A stretch of DNA of 48,113 nucleotides from Solibacteraceae bacterium (lineage in GTDB: Bacteria; Acidobacteriota; Terriglobia; Bryobacterales; Bryobacteraceae): NCBI GenBank assembly GCA_021324015.1, contig JAJPJX010000100.1:1-48113 (forward strand), written 5' to 3'. Under the pieces are notes generated by a model. It did no database searches, was not told the DNA's origin, and saw only the letters and a list, made by a program, of their open reading frames with translations. A program made the translations under genes and the position numbers. This document shows, in pieces, positions 1 through 8,552 of this stretch (position 1 is the first letter of the stretch; the number at the start of each line of letters is the position of its first letter).

Positions 1-66
1 AGCCTCTCAGCCCCGATGGTACTGCGCGCGCGAGTGCGTGGGAGAGTAGGAAGTCGCCCGGATCAT
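1..66 (+). rRNA. rrf: 5S ribosomal RNA, 3' part
   Basis: The first ~66 bases match the 3' half of bacterial 5S rRNA. They contain the loop E/helix IV block CCCCGATGGTACTGCG, then GTGGGAGAGTAGGAAG, then the start of the closing helix (TCGCCCGG). The 5' half lies outside the window, so helix I cannot be paired and the exact 3' end is approximate. An intrinsic terminator follows within 10 bases, as expected at the end of an rRNA operon. The assignment rests on recognising the conserved 5S sequence. Confidence 0.85.
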
Positions 67-74
67 TCCCCTGA

Positions 75-106
75 AAGCCCCCGCTTCATCGCGGGGGCTT
101 TTTGTT
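75..106 (+). terminator. Rho-independent terminator of the rRNA operon
   Basis: A perfect 10-bp GC-rich stem (AAGCCCCCGC / GCGGGGGCTT) with a six-base loop TTCATC is followed by a T-rich run. It lies directly after the 5S rRNA 3' end and before the ABC exporter gene, so it should end the rRNA transcript. Confidence 0.93.
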
Positions 107-169
107 TACACTACCGTCCCTTTTTAGAGGTGAATCTCCTGCCGTTCCGGCGGCGTCTGACAAAATACA

Positions 170-2044
170 GTGCCCGAGGACAAGCCCAAGCCCAGCGCTT
201 CCGAGCGCCTGCGCGCGCTGCTTCCGGATATCCGCGAGCTGGTTCGGCCGCGGCGTGCGGCGCTGGCGGCCGGTTTTGTGCTCATGGTCGTAAACCGGCT
301 GGCTGGCCTGGTGCTCCCGGCCTCAACCAAGTACCTGATCGACGACGTCATCGCCAAGCGGCACTATAGCCTGCTGAAGCCGCTGGTGCTGGCCGTGATG
401 GCGGCCACCCTGGTGCAAGGGCTGACTTCCTTCACCCTGACCCAACTGCTCTCGAAGGCCGCGCAGCGGCTGATTGCGGAACTGCGCCGCAAGGTGCAGG
501 AGCACGTGGGGCGCCTGCCGGTAGCCTTCTACGACGCCAACAAGACGGGCACCCTGGTGTCCCGCATCATGAGCGACGTGGAGGGGATCCGCAACCTGAT
601 CGGCACCGGCCTGGTGGAGTTTGCCGGCGGATTGATGACCGCGCTGATCTCGCTGGCCGTCTTAATTCGCATCAGCGCCAGCATGACCGGCGTGGCCGTG
701 GCTGCCATCCTGGGCTTCGGACTGGCGCTGCGCTATGCCTTCCGCACGATTCGCCCCATCTTCCGCGAGCGCAGCAAGATCTACGCCGAAGTCACCGGCC
801 GGCTTACGGAATCCCTGGGCGGCGTGCGGGTGGTCAAGGGGTATCACGCCGAGGCAGGGGAAGCCGCGGTGTTCTCGGGAGGCGTCCAGCGCCTGCTGGA
901 GAATGTCCTGAAAAGCCTGACCGCCACGTCCCTGATGAGTTTCAGCGCGACCGCTCTGATGGGCATCGTCGGGGCGCTGGTCATGTATGTGGGGGCGCGG
1001 CAGATCATGGCGGGGACCCTGACCGTAGGCGGCTTCGTCACGTTCACCGCCTTCCTGGCCTTCCTGGTCGCTCCCGTCTTTCAGATCGTGGGCATCGGCA
1101 CCCAGCTCAGTGAGGCCCTGGCGGGACTGGAACGTACTCGGGAGGTGCTGCGAGAGCGGCCGGAAGACCGCGATCCGCGCCGCGCGGTAGGGTTGGACGC
1201 CATTTGCGGCGAGGTGATCTTCGAGCACGTCACATTTGCGTATGACAGCTGTCGGGACGTGCTCCACGATCTCTCGTTTCGGGCCGAGCCCGGCACGGTC
1301 ACGGCCCTGGTGGGGCCTTCCGGTTCCGGGAAATCTACTATCATCGGCCTGGTTGCCGCATTCTACCTTCCGGAGCAGGGAAGGATCCTGGTGGACGGTG
1401 CGGACTTGGCCACGGTCCGTCTGGATTCGTTCCGCGGGCAACTGGGGGTGGTTTTGCAGGACACGTTTCTCTTCGATGGCACCATCCGCGAGAACGTCGC
1501 CTTCTCCCGCCCGGATGCTGCCGAAGAGGAGATCCGGGAGGCTTGCCGCATCGCCCGGGTAGACGAGTTCGCAGAGCGGTTTGAGAACGGGTACGACACC
1601 GTGGTGGGCGAGCGCGGCGTAAAGCTCTCCGGAGGACAGAAGCAGCGTGTCTCCATCGCCCGCGCGCTCCTGGCGGATCCCCGCATCCTCATCCTGGATG
1701 AAGCCACTTCCAGCCTGGATTCGGAGTCGGAGGCCCTCATCCAGGAAGGCCTGGCACAACTGATGAAGGGCCGCACCACGTTTGTGATCGCGCACCGGCT
1801 CTCGACCATTCGCCGCGCCGATCAGATTCTGGTGGTGGAGGACGGCCGAATCGCGGAGCGGGGCGATCACGCCTCACTTTACTCGCTGCGGGGCAGGTAT
1901 TACGACCTCTACACCAAGCAGCACGGGGTGGAAAGCAATCTGTTCCTCGCCGAGGAAGAGATGGAGCCGGCGGCGGCTACGCCCGCCGAACCGGCTGCCA
2001 ACGGCAACCCGCTGGCCGATGCAGTGCGGCTCATCCGGGGCTGA
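170..2044 (+). CDS. MsbA-like ABC exporter (fused permease and ATPase half-transporter)
   Basis: The 624-residue protein has the architecture of an inner-membrane type IV ABC exporter (MsbA/lipid or drug exporters). A six-helix transmembrane domain covers roughly residues 25-320. The nucleotide-binding domain carries Walker A GPSGSGKST at 382-390, the signature LSGGQ at 486-490, Walker B ILILDE at about 506-511 and the switch histidine in IAHRLST at about 542. The length is normal for the family, with about 50 extra acidic and Ala/Pro-rich C-terminal residues. It should work as a homodimer using ATP to flip or export a hydrophobic substrate, which the sequence does not identify. The start is GTG at 170 without a clear Shine-Dalgarno; no better in-frame start is seen upstream. 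It stands alone between the rRNA terminator and a convergent gene. Confidence 0.93.
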   Translation: MPEDKPKPSASERLRALLPDIRELVRPRRAALAAGFVLMVVNRLAGLVLPASTKYLIDDVIAKRHYSLLKPLVLAVMAATLVQGLTSFTLTQLLSKAAQRLIAELRRKVQEHVGRLPVAFYDANKTGTLVSRIMSDVEGIRNLIGTGLVEFAGGLMTALISLAVLIRISASMTGVAVAAILGFGLALRYAFRTIRPIFRERSKIYAEVTGRLTESLGGVRVVKGYHAEAGEAAVFSGGVQRLLENVLKSLTATSLMSFSATALMGIVGALVMYVGARQIMAGTLTVGGFVTFTAFLAFLVAPVFQIVGIGTQLSEALAGLERTREVLRERPEDRDPRRAVGLDAICGEVIFEHVTFAYDSCRDVLHDLSFRAEPGTVTALVGPSGSGKSTIIGLVAAFYLPEQGRILVDGADLATVRLDSFRGQLGVVLQDTFLFDGTIRENVAFSRPDAAEEEIREACRIARVDEFAERFENGYDTVVGERGVKLSGGQKQRVSIARALLADPRILILDEATSSLDSESEALIQEGLAQLMKGRTTFVIAHRLSTIRRADQILVVEDGRIAERGDHASLYSLRGRYYDLYTKQHGVESNLFLAEEEMEPAAATPAEPAANGNPLADAVRLIRG

Positions 2045-2063
2045 GGGGCGGCGGGCTGGCGGC

Positions 2064-2738
2064 CTATCCCTTTCGCGCGGAGTACTTATTCAGCCCCTTG
2101 AGTAATTTTGCCGCGGCCGCCGGCGGGGCCACGCTGCCGCCGAGGATTTCCTTGTTTTCTAGCTTCTTGCCGTAGATCTCCTGGTTGTCGTCCAGGTCCT
2201 GGCGCAATGTCGCTCCGTCCAGCGAGATCCCGGCAAATACGCCCCGGGAGCGTGAATAGGAGAGCATCTCGGCGGCCAGCAGAGCGTCGGTCTGAGCGCT
2301 GGCGGTCCGGCCCACTGGGCCCGCCGCCACGGAGGCATCGCCCCCCAGCGTGAATTTGCTGGTGAGCAGGCGCTTCATGCCGCGCTGATTCATCACCAGC
2401 AGGACCACATCCGTCGAGGAGGCGCCGATCTGCAGGCCGAAACTGCCGCCCTCAATGCGGATAGCCGCGGGCGCGCCCCAGCCTACTCCCGAACTCCTCC
2501 GGCAAAGCACGAAGCCCTTTCCGTACTTGGCGCCCACAATAAAGCCCGCTTTCTTCAAGCCCGGCACGAGCACGATGCACTGAGCTTTCTCTAGCAGATC
2601 CTGCGGAATTCCTTTGTCCGGGGTGGACATGATTTCGGAAAACAGGTCCGCAGCGTCATCCAATCGCTCCGGGGCTTTCTGTGCGCCGAAGCCGGCAGAG
2701 CAGGTGAGCAAACAGAGTGCATAGGCCAGTTTACGCAT
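2064..2738 (-). CDS. Secreted SYLF/YSC84-domain lipid-binding protein
   Basis: About 224 residues from the chosen start. An N-terminal signal peptide (MRKLAYALCLLTCSAGFGAQ) precedes a SYLF (YSC84, formerly DUF500) domain. Recognisable features are the repeated glycine-rich strands (GLKKAGFIVGAKYGKG, GGSFGLQIGASSTDVV), the block VAAGPVGRTASAQTDA and the C-terminal EIYGKKLENKEIL. SYLF domains bind phosphoinositides or membranes in eukaryotes; the bacterial versions are mostly uncharacterised periplasmic proteins. The frame stays open upstream to 2816, but 2738 puts the signal sequence at the N-terminus and follows GGGAGG. ATG 2747 is a close alternative. It lies 84 bases downstream of the slipin gene on the same strand and may be co-transcribed, which would suggest a shared envelope role (inference). 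Confidence 0.85.
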   Translation of the reverse strand: MRKLAYALCLLTCSAGFGAQKAPERLDDAADLFSEIMSTPDKGIPQDLLEKAQCIVLVPGLKKAGFIVGAKYGKGFVLCRRSSGVGWGAPAAIRIEGGSFGLQIGASSTDVVLLVMNQRGMKRLLTSKFTLGGDASVAAGPVGRTASAQTDALLAAEMLSYSRSRGVFAGISLDGATLRQDLDDNQEIYGKKLENKEILGGSVAPPAAAAKLLKGLNKYSARKG

Positions 2739-2822
2739 CCCTCCCATGGTCGCATACCGGCCGGTAGCCGCAAGGCGCAAACGTACGATTTGACCCCGGG
2801 GCCTGATGCCTGCCAAGACGGT

Positions 2823-3695
2823 CTAGGACGTCTTCGCTCCCACCGAGGCGGTCCCCAGCAGGCCGCCCAGGCCCATCGTTTCCACTGCCGAAGAAGGCAC
2901 AATCACCATCGACCCTTTTTCCTTGATGGCCTCATACAGCATGTTCATGGCACGCAGGTGCAGCGCCACCGGGTTGTCCTGGTAGGTCAGAGCGGCCTGA
3001 GAGAACTTCTCGGAAATCTCCGTCTCCGCCGTGCCGAGAATGATGCGCGCCTGACGCTCGCGCTCCGCTTGAGCCTGCCGCGACATGGCGTCTTCGAGGC
3101 CCGCCGGGATCTGGACGTCGCGAATCTCCACCGATTGCACCGTGATGCCCCAGGAGTTGGTCTTCGCGTCCAGAATTCGCTGGAGCTCATGGCCGAGCAT
3201 CTCCCGTTCGGCCACCATCTGCGACAGTTCGTGCCGCCCGATGGATTCCCGCAGCGCGGTCTGCGCCGCCAGGCTGATGGCGTCCTCGAAATTTTGCACT
3301 TCCAGGATGCACTTCTCCGGGTCCCACACCATCCAGAAGATGATCGCGTTGACGTTCACCGGCACTGTATCGCGGGTCAAGGTGGACTCGGCGGTCACAC
3401 TGGCCACGCGCACCCGTTGATCCACGAAGCGGCTGAGCGTGTCTACGACCGGGATGATGTGAAACCACCCCGGCCCCCGCAGACCGATGTAGCGTCCCAG
3501 CCGGAGTACCGCAACCTTTTCCCACTGATCCGCCACCCGAATGGCGAACATCAGGTACAGGCCCGCCAAAACACCGGCCACCAGCGGCGCCGGCTTTCCG
3601 AGGAGACTACTCCCCGCGATTCCAGCCACAACACAGGCCAGGCACAGGACTACGCCGATGCCGCTCACTCTAGCAGGCAGATTCATTACGTTCAT
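2823..3695 (-). CDS. Slipin-type SPFH/band 7 membrane protein
   Basis: A 290-residue stomatin/prohibitin-family protein. Two hydrophobic segments near the N-terminus (about residues 8-28 and 35-55) are followed by the SPFH domain. The typical block is VLRLGRYIGLRGPGWFHIIP, then a heptad-rich stretch with AQAERERQARIILGTAE. Slipins form oligomeric rings in membrane microdomains and often partner with NfeD-like proteins; no NfeD gene is present here. The start at 3695 has a good Shine-Dalgarno (AGAGGAG) located inside the end of the repressor gene, whose stop lies 5 bases upstream, so translation is probably coupled. This co-transcription makes it the likely target of the GntR repressor. Confidence 0.9.
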   Translation of the reverse strand: MNVMNLPARVSGIGVVLCLACVVAGIAGSSLLGKPAPLVAGVLAGLYLMFAIRVADQWEKVAVLRLGRYIGLRGPGWFHIIPVVDTLSRFVDQRVRVASVTAESTLTRDTVPVNVNAIIFWMVWDPEKCILEVQNFEDAISLAAQTALRESIGRHELSQMVAEREMLGHELQRILDAKTNSWGITVQSVEIRDVQIPAGLEDAMSRQAQAERERQARIILGTAETEISEKFSQAALTYQDNPVALHLRAMNMLYEAIKEKGSMVIVPSSAVETMGLGGLLGTASVGAKTS

Positions 3696-3699
3696 GGGG

Positions 3700-4107
3700 T
3701 CATCTCCTCTTTGTCTGCGAACCAGTTGCTCGATCATGGAGTTGCTCCAATAATTCGTCGACAGTGAAACCCCCGCTGCCGGCGCGGGCGACGAATTCGT
3801 CAATCAGTTGATTCAGCCGCTGCCGGCGTTCCACCTCGTCCTGCCGGACCTGCTGGGGCGCGATAAAGGTGCCGGTGCCCTGCTGCGTATCGAGCACGCC
3901 CCGGATCTCCAGTTCGCGGTAGGCCCGCATGACGGTGTTGGGGTTGATAGACAGGTCTACAGCCACCTGCCGGACCGTGGGCATCTGATCGCCCGAAGTC
4001 AGCGCGCCAGCGGCGATCCCCGCCATCACCTGGTCGATGATCTGGCGGTATACCGGAACGCCGCTGTGGCCATCCAAATGGAACTCGAAACTGCGACGCC
4101 GAGTCAT
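3700..4107 (-). CDS. YtrA-subfamily GntR transcriptional repressor
   Basis: The 135-residue length is typical of the YtrA subfamily: a GntR winged helix-turn-helix (PVYRQIIDQV, GDQMPTVRQVAVDLSINPNTVMRAY, GTGTFIA) with only a short C-terminal helical dimerisation tail and no effector domain. Such regulators normally repress their own operon, typically with ABC transporter or membrane-stress genes. Here the downstream gene is a slipin. There is no Shine-Dalgarno before the ATG, and the predicted -10 box ends 5 bases upstream, so the mRNA may be leaderless. A 20-bp palindrome inside its promoter is the probable autoregulatory operator. Confidence 0.93.
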   Translation of the reverse strand: MTRRRSFEFHLDGHSGVPVYRQIIDQVMAGIAAGALTSGDQMPTVRQVAVDLSINPNTVMRAYRELEIRGVLDTQQGTGTFIAPQQVRQDEVERRQRLNQLIDEFVARAGSGGFTVDELLEQLHDRATGSQTKRR

Positions 4108-4112
4108 CTAGA

Positions 4113-4140
4113 AATATAGTGTACTAGTTTTCTAATACAA
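4113..4140 (-). promoter_or_regulatory. Promoter of the GntR-slipin operon with embedded palindromic operator
   Basis: On the minus strand, -35 TTGTAT (4140-4135) and -10 TATATT (4118-4113) are separated by 16 bases. Between them sits the inverted repeat TGTAYTAG-N4-CTARTACA (4120-4139), with a single mismatched pair. The half-site resembles operators of YtrA-type GntR proteins. Because it overlaps both promoter elements, a bound repressor would block RNA polymerase. The predicted transcription start falls on or beside the A of the ATG at 4107. All of this is read from sequence; binding is inferred. Confidence 0.72.
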
Positions 4141-4198
4141 TCAAGCGAAAAATGAAACGGGTTTGAGCTGGAGGGTTGGTTTTTCCTTGCGCTGCGGC

Positions 4199-6745
4199 CT
4201 AGCGCTCGTCGTCGTCCAGGTCCACGCTGACGGGGGCGAAGGCCGCCTGGTGGCTTCCCGGATACGGAGTGTTCCACCCGCGGATCTGATGCCACAGGAT
4301 GCGGTTCAGTTTCTCCGTCGGAGCGGCATCCGGCACCTCGAAGCGCATCCGCATCGACTCCCGGGCCGCCCGCCGCGCCGGCCCCGTGAGCGCCTGCACG
4401 GCGGGGTTGGTGTCGAACAGCGACTGCCGCGGATTCTCCGCCGTAAAGCCCGTGAAATCCGGCTCATTCCAGAAGCTGGCGCGCATATCGTTGGCAATCA
4501 GGTCGAAGAGCGAAAGCGTGGGTAGTCCGAGAATCAGTTCGATGGTCTTGACCATGCTCGGATGGGAATAGAAGGTGGAATCCAGGCAGGCCCGGCGCGC
4601 GTAGGGGCTGATTACCAAGGCGACGGTGCGATGGCCGTCGACGTGGTCCACGCCGTTCTGGGCGTCGTCCTCGACCACGAAAATGGCCATCTTCCGCCAG
4701 AATCGCGTGCGCGTGAGCGCCTCCACGATTTGCCCGAGCGCCAGGTCGTTGTCCGCCACCATGGCCTGGGGCGTGGACGCTCCCGGCGCCGTGCCGCGCG
4801 TATGGTTCGAGGGCAACTGCACGATCGTCAGGTTGGGCATACTCCCGGCGCGCTCCCACTGCTTCAGGTCCGCCAGGAAAATCCGTGCTCGCGCCACGTC
4901 CGGAATGGCCGTGGAGTAGGGGGGATAGTTGCGCGCGAGAATGGCGTTCAACGGGGCGAGCGGAGCCGTGGTGTGCCACTCGTTCGAGAAGGTCTCGCCG
5001 TTCCTCCACCGTGCCAGCAGGTCGGCCCGCTGGCTGTTGCGGGACTCGTTCAGGCGCCCGGCGTACTCCCCATAGATCCGCACCGTCTTCCCAGCCCGCA
5101 GCGCCGCGTCCCAGAGGAAGCCGTTCCTGGCGTAGGCGATGGGGTCGGTGCCGTCGAACGGATAGCTGCGCCCCACATAGCCGGGCCACAGGCAGTAGTC
5201 GGTCTCGTTGGCCTGCGTCAGCCACTGGTGTCCATCGCCGCTGTTGCCGCCGGTGGCGTAGAAGTTATCCAGCAGCACGAACTGCTCCGCCAGGCGATGC
5301 TGGTTGGGCGTCACGTCTTCGCCGAACATCACCAGCGAGGGATCGCTGTTACCCTTGCCGATATCGCCGAACACCTGGTCATACATGCGGTTCTCCTTGA
5401 TGACGTACACCACATGCTCGATCGTGGAAGGGTCGCCGGCGCGCGCGGGAATGGGCAGTCGCACCGCTTGGGGTACGGCCTGCGGCGCTTGAGGACCGGC
5501 GGGCGGCAGGTGGTTGTTTTCCGTCACGGCCGTGGTGTAGCTGGCCAGTTGCGCGGGATCCGGAACCGGCAGCACACTGACCGATCCGCGGTTGGCGTGC
5601 ACGAATCGTTTGGATGGCTCGTCGCGCCAGCCCGAGCCTACCCCGAGCAGCGTGGCCACCGCCAGATACTTGCCGTCCGGGCTGAGCGCCAGCGAGATCG
5701 GGTACCACGCCGTGGGCACCAGTCCCTCCAGTTTTCCGCTCGCCGGGTGGATCACTGCCACGGCGTTGATCCCGCCGCAGGCCACGTACAGCCGCTCCCG
5801 GTCCGCCGAAAGGGCCAGCGCGGTGGGTGCGATGCCGGCTGCCGGCCGGCCAAACGGCTCCAGCGCGATGTGGCGCACCACGCGCTGCTCGCGCGTATCG
5901 ATGACCGAGATCGAATCCTGGTTGCCGTTGGCCACGTAGAGGCGTGCGCCTGCCTCATCCCAAGCCATGGCCGTGGGATGCAATCCCACGGCGATCGTGT
6001 GCGTTACGCGGCCGCTCTCCAGATCGACGCGGCTCACGGTGCCCGTGGACGCGATGCCGCGCTGGTCCACAACCACGCGGTCGGCGTCGTTTGCCAGTCC
6101 GGTAGGCGCCGTCAGATCGCCGGCGCCAGGGGTGCGGCCGCCCCAATTGGAAACGTACGCCACCCGGCCGGCCGCGTCGATGACTGCCCCGAACGGCGCT
6201 TTGCCGGTTTCGATCGTCTGACCCATCCGGCCCTGCTCCAGGCCTACGATCCCGATCTCGTTCCGGGCGATTAAGGGAACCACTGCGGCCCGCCAACCTC
6301 GGGAACGCTGGGCGCTGGCCACCGCCGGCCCGCCGGCCAAGGGTCCCTTCCATCCTTGGCCCAGTGGCTCCAGCTTGCCGTCCTTCACGGCGTACAAGGA
6401 GGTCTTTCCCTTCGCCGAGGAGCTCACCAGGGCGCGTCCCGAGACTCGATCGAAACGAATGCCCGCGAGTCCCGCCGTGCCCGCCAGGGGAACGCGGTCC
6501 AGCACCCGATTCCCCTGCCAGTCCAGGCGGTAGACCTGCCCGGCGTTCAGCACCCAAAGCTCGGCGGCGGAGGCGCCGAAATCCAGGCCGTAGACTCTTC
6601 CTTTGAATACGGTTTGCACGCCGGCCGGGGTAATGCTCTGGCGGGTAGAGATCACCCCCGGGTCGGTCACCGAGCGCACCGGGCGCTCCTCGGTTTGCGC
6701 GGCGCCGCATAGCGCGCCCATCAGGAAAACGATCAGAGTGCGCAT
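4199..6745 (-). CDS. Secreted YncE-type propeller / phosphoesterase (alkaline-phosphatase superfamily) fusion
   Basis: An 848-residue secreted protein beginning with the signal peptide MRTLIVFLMGALCGAAQ. Residues ~40-400 form a YncE-like beta-propeller with repeated blades such as RLYVANGNQDSISVIDT and RLYVACGGINAVAVI. The rest is a phosphoesterase/phospholipase C-like domain (PF04185 type). Its motifs include VIKENRMYDQVFGD (Glu-Asn metal ligands in the family), NSGDGHQW, whose Ser is the likely nucleophile, and VVEDDAQNGVDHVDGH near the second metal site. The family is common in Acidobacteria, where substrates are unknown. The gene is divergent from the soxC-like gene with only 65 bases between them. 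No strong Shine-Dalgarno is seen at the ATG. Confidence 0.88.
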   Translation of the reverse strand: MRTLIVFLMGALCGAAQTEERPVRSVTDPGVISTRQSITPAGVQTVFKGRVYGLDFGASAAELWVLNAGQVYRLDWQGNRVLDRVPLAGTAGLAGIRFDRVSGRALVSSSAKGKTSLYAVKDGKLEPLGQGWKGPLAGGPAVASAQRSRGWRAAVVPLIARNEIGIVGLEQGRMGQTIETGKAPFGAVIDAAGRVAYVSNWGGRTPGAGDLTAPTGLANDADRVVVDQRGIASTGTVSRVDLESGRVTHTIAVGLHPTAMAWDEAGARLYVANGNQDSISVIDTREQRVVRHIALEPFGRPAAGIAPTALALSADRERLYVACGGINAVAVIHPASGKLEGLVPTAWYPISLALSPDGKYLAVATLLGVGSGWRDEPSKRFVHANRGSVSVLPVPDPAQLASYTTAVTENNHLPPAGPQAPQAVPQAVRLPIPARAGDPSTIEHVVYVIKENRMYDQVFGDIGKGNSDPSLVMFGEDVTPNQHRLAEQFVLLDNFYATGGNSGDGHQWLTQANETDYCLWPGYVGRSYPFDGTDPIAYARNGFLWDAALRAGKTVRIYGEYAGRLNESRNSQRADLLARWRNGETFSNEWHTTAPLAPLNAILARNYPPYSTAIPDVARARIFLADLKQWERAGSMPNLTIVQLPSNHTRGTAPGASTPQAMVADNDLALGQIVEALTRTRFWRKMAIFVVEDDAQNGVDHVDGHRTVALVISPYARRACLDSTFYSHPSMVKTIELILGLPTLSLFDLIANDMRASFWNEPDFTGFTAENPRQSLFDTNPAVQALTGPARRAARESMRMRFEVPDAAPTEKLNRILWHQIRGWNTPYPGSHQAAFAPVSVDLDDDER

Positions 6746-6810
6746 AGAAACGACCAGCCTATCAAAACCTTTAGTACAATCGACGCTGATCCAGGAGGGA
6801 GCCTTTTTCG

Positions 6811-8031
6811 ATGGAAGATACCCAGAGCACCCGGCGGCGGTGGCTCGGACTGACGGCCGCGCTGGGCGCCGGAGTCACGGCCTGCAAGCGCTCGGGACCC
6901 GAGCAGGCGGAGGAAACCGGCCCCCGCCTGTTAGGCAAGCCTGTCAGCGCTTACGGGGAGCGTTCCCCGTATGAGACCGACACGCGCGCACTGCCCAACA
7001 CGCGTACCCCGGAGGCGGCCTCGAGCCGCACTCCCTTGCAGGATTCGTGTGGCATCCTCACGCCGTCTTCGCTGCACTACGAGCGCCATCATGCGGGCGT
7101 GCCCAACATCGATCCGGCCCGCCACCGCCTGCTGCTTCACGGCCTGGTGGACCGCCCGCTGATCTTCACTGTGGACGAGATCCGGCGCATGCCTTCCGTC
7201 TCGCATATCCATTTTCTGGAGTGTTCCGGCAACAGCGGCGGCGAATGGGGACCCAAGACTGGCCGCGACGCCTCGCAGAGCTGCGGCTTAGCGAGTTGCA
7301 GCGTGTGGACCGGCGTGCCGCTATCCTCGCTGCTTCATGAGGCCGGGGTTCAGAAGGACGCCAAATGGCTGATCTGCGAAGGCGCGGATGCCTGCAAGAT
7401 GCAGCGTAGCCTGCCGCTCGACAAGGCCATGCAGGACACTTTGGTTGCCTGGGGCCAGAACGGCGAGGCCCTCCGCCCGGAGCAGGGCTATCCGCTGCGC
7501 CTCGTGGTGCCCGGTTGGGAAGGGAACATCAGCGTCAAGTGGCTTCGCCGCATCAAGGTCACCGGCCAGCCCTACATGGTGCGAGATGAAACCTCGCATT
7601 ACACCGATTTGATGCCGGACGGAACCGCGCGTATCTTCACTTTCGTCATGGACGCCAAGTCGCTGATCACTTTTCCCTCCGGCGGGCAGAGGCTCAACGG
7701 TCCGGGATCGTATGAAGTCACCGGCCTGGCGTGGTCCGGCCGCGGCCGCATCGAGCGTGTGGAGGTGTCCACCGACTTGGGCCGAAGCTGGCAGAATGCC
7801 AATCTGCAGGAGCCCCGTCTGCCCATGGCGTTCACCCGCTTCCGGTTTCCATGGAAATGGGACGGTTCTGCAGCGGTTCTCCAATCGCGCTGCACCGACG
7901 AGAGCGGCTACGTGCAGCCTTCGAAGGAAGAACTGATCGCCGTGCGCGGCCTGAACTCGCAATTCCACTACAACGGCATCAAACCCTGGAAGGTGATGCC
8001 CGACGGGAGCGTGACCAATGCTGATGCCTAA
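6811..8031 (+). CDS. soxC: SoxC-like molybdopterin sulfite/sulfane dehydrogenase subunit
   Basis: A 406-residue sulfite-oxidase-family protein. A twin-arginine signal (TRRRWLGLTAALGAG) ends in VTAC, which fits a lipobox, so it may be a Tat-exported lipoprotein. The molybdopterin domain contains the Mo-coordinating cysteine in LECSGNSGGEW (Cys138). The C-terminal part is the Mo-co dimerisation domain (VEVSTDLGRSWQNA). It resembles SoxC, which with cytochrome SoxD removes electrons from sulfur bound to a carrier, or oxidises sulfite. AGGAGG at 6793-6798 lies 12 bases before the ATG. The gene overlaps the cytochrome gene by 14 bases, indicating an operon. No soxXYZAB genes are present here, so the true substrate may be sulfite or another oxyanion. 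Confidence 0.9.
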   Translation: MEDTQSTRRRWLGLTAALGAGVTACKRSGPEQAEETGPRLLGKPVSAYGERSPYETDTRALPNTRTPEAASSRTPLQDSCGILTPSSLHYERHHAGVPNIDPARHRLLLHGLVDRPLIFTVDEIRRMPSVSHIHFLECSGNSGGEWGPKTGRDASQSCGLASCSVWTGVPLSSLLHEAGVQKDAKWLICEGADACKMQRSLPLDKAMQDTLVAWGQNGEALRPEQGYPLRLVVPGWEGNISVKWLRRIKVTGQPYMVRDETSHYTDLMPDGTARIFTFVMDAKSLITFPSGGQRLNGPGSYEVTGLAWSGRGRIERVEVSTDLGRSWQNANLQEPRLPMAFTRFRFPWKWDGSAAVLQSRCTDESGYVQPSKEELIAVRGLNSQFHYNGIKPWKVMPDGSVTNADA

Positions 8032-8548
8032 TCTGGTTGCCATTCTGGCGCTGTTGGCAGTAGGGCGGACGCCCACGCCCGAAGAAATCCGCGCGTGGGA
8101 CATCTCGGTGGCTCCGGACGGCGCCGGTCTTCCGGAGGGCAGCGGCACGGCCGCCGCCGGGAAAGAAATCTATGCTAACCGCTGTGCCCGATGCCACGGC
8201 GCCAAAGGCGAAGGCCGTGACAGCGTGCCTGTGGCCGGCGGGCAAGGCACGCTGAAGAGCCCCAAGCCTCTCCGCACGGTGGGCAGCTATTGGCCCTACG
8301 CCACGACAATCTTTGATTACGTAAGCCGGGCCATGCCCTTTGACAAGCCCGGCACGCTGTCCCACGACCAGGTCTACGCCGTCACGGCTTACGTTCTGTA
8401 CCTCAACGGCATCGTGGCGGAAGATGCCATGATCGACGCCAGGTCCCTGCCCAAGGTTCAGATGCCGAATCGCAACGGCTTTGTCCCCGACCCGCGCCCC
8501 GACGTCGGACGCACGCGCGGGTCCGGGTCCGCCCGCAAGGCGCGCTGA
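8018..8548 (+). CDS. SoxD-like periplasmic c-type cytochrome
   Basis: A 176-residue monoheme cytochrome c with an N-terminal hydrophobic export segment (MLMPNLVAILALLAVG) and one heme site CARCH (Cys56, Cys59, His60). A candidate axial methionine is in AMPFDKPGTLS. It resembles the C-terminal domain of SoxD, the electron acceptor of SoxC. The start overlaps the end of the soxC-like gene, and the downstream DUF3604 gene starts 4 bases after the stop, so all three are probably one transcript. A second in-frame ATG at 8024 is an alternative start. Confidence 0.86.
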   Translation: MLMPNLVAILALLAVGRTPTPEEIRAWDISVAPDGAGLPEGSGTAAAGKEIYANRCARCHGAKGEGRDSVPVAGGQGTLKSPKPLRTVGSYWPYATTIFDYVSRAMPFDKPGTLSHDQVYAVTAYVLYLNGIVAEDAMIDARSLPKVQMPNRNGFVPDPRPDVGRTRGSGSARKAR

Positions 8549-8552
8549 TGCC

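Noticed and set aside
4163-4571. Short plus-strand ORFs opposite the end of the phosphoesterase gene
   Set aside because: Arg/Gly-rich antisense shadows without ribosome binding sites.
8481-8552. Upstream extension of the DUF3604 protein into the cytochrome gene
   Set aside because: The extra residues are Pro/Arg-rich and precede a normal signal peptide; ATG 8553 fits export.
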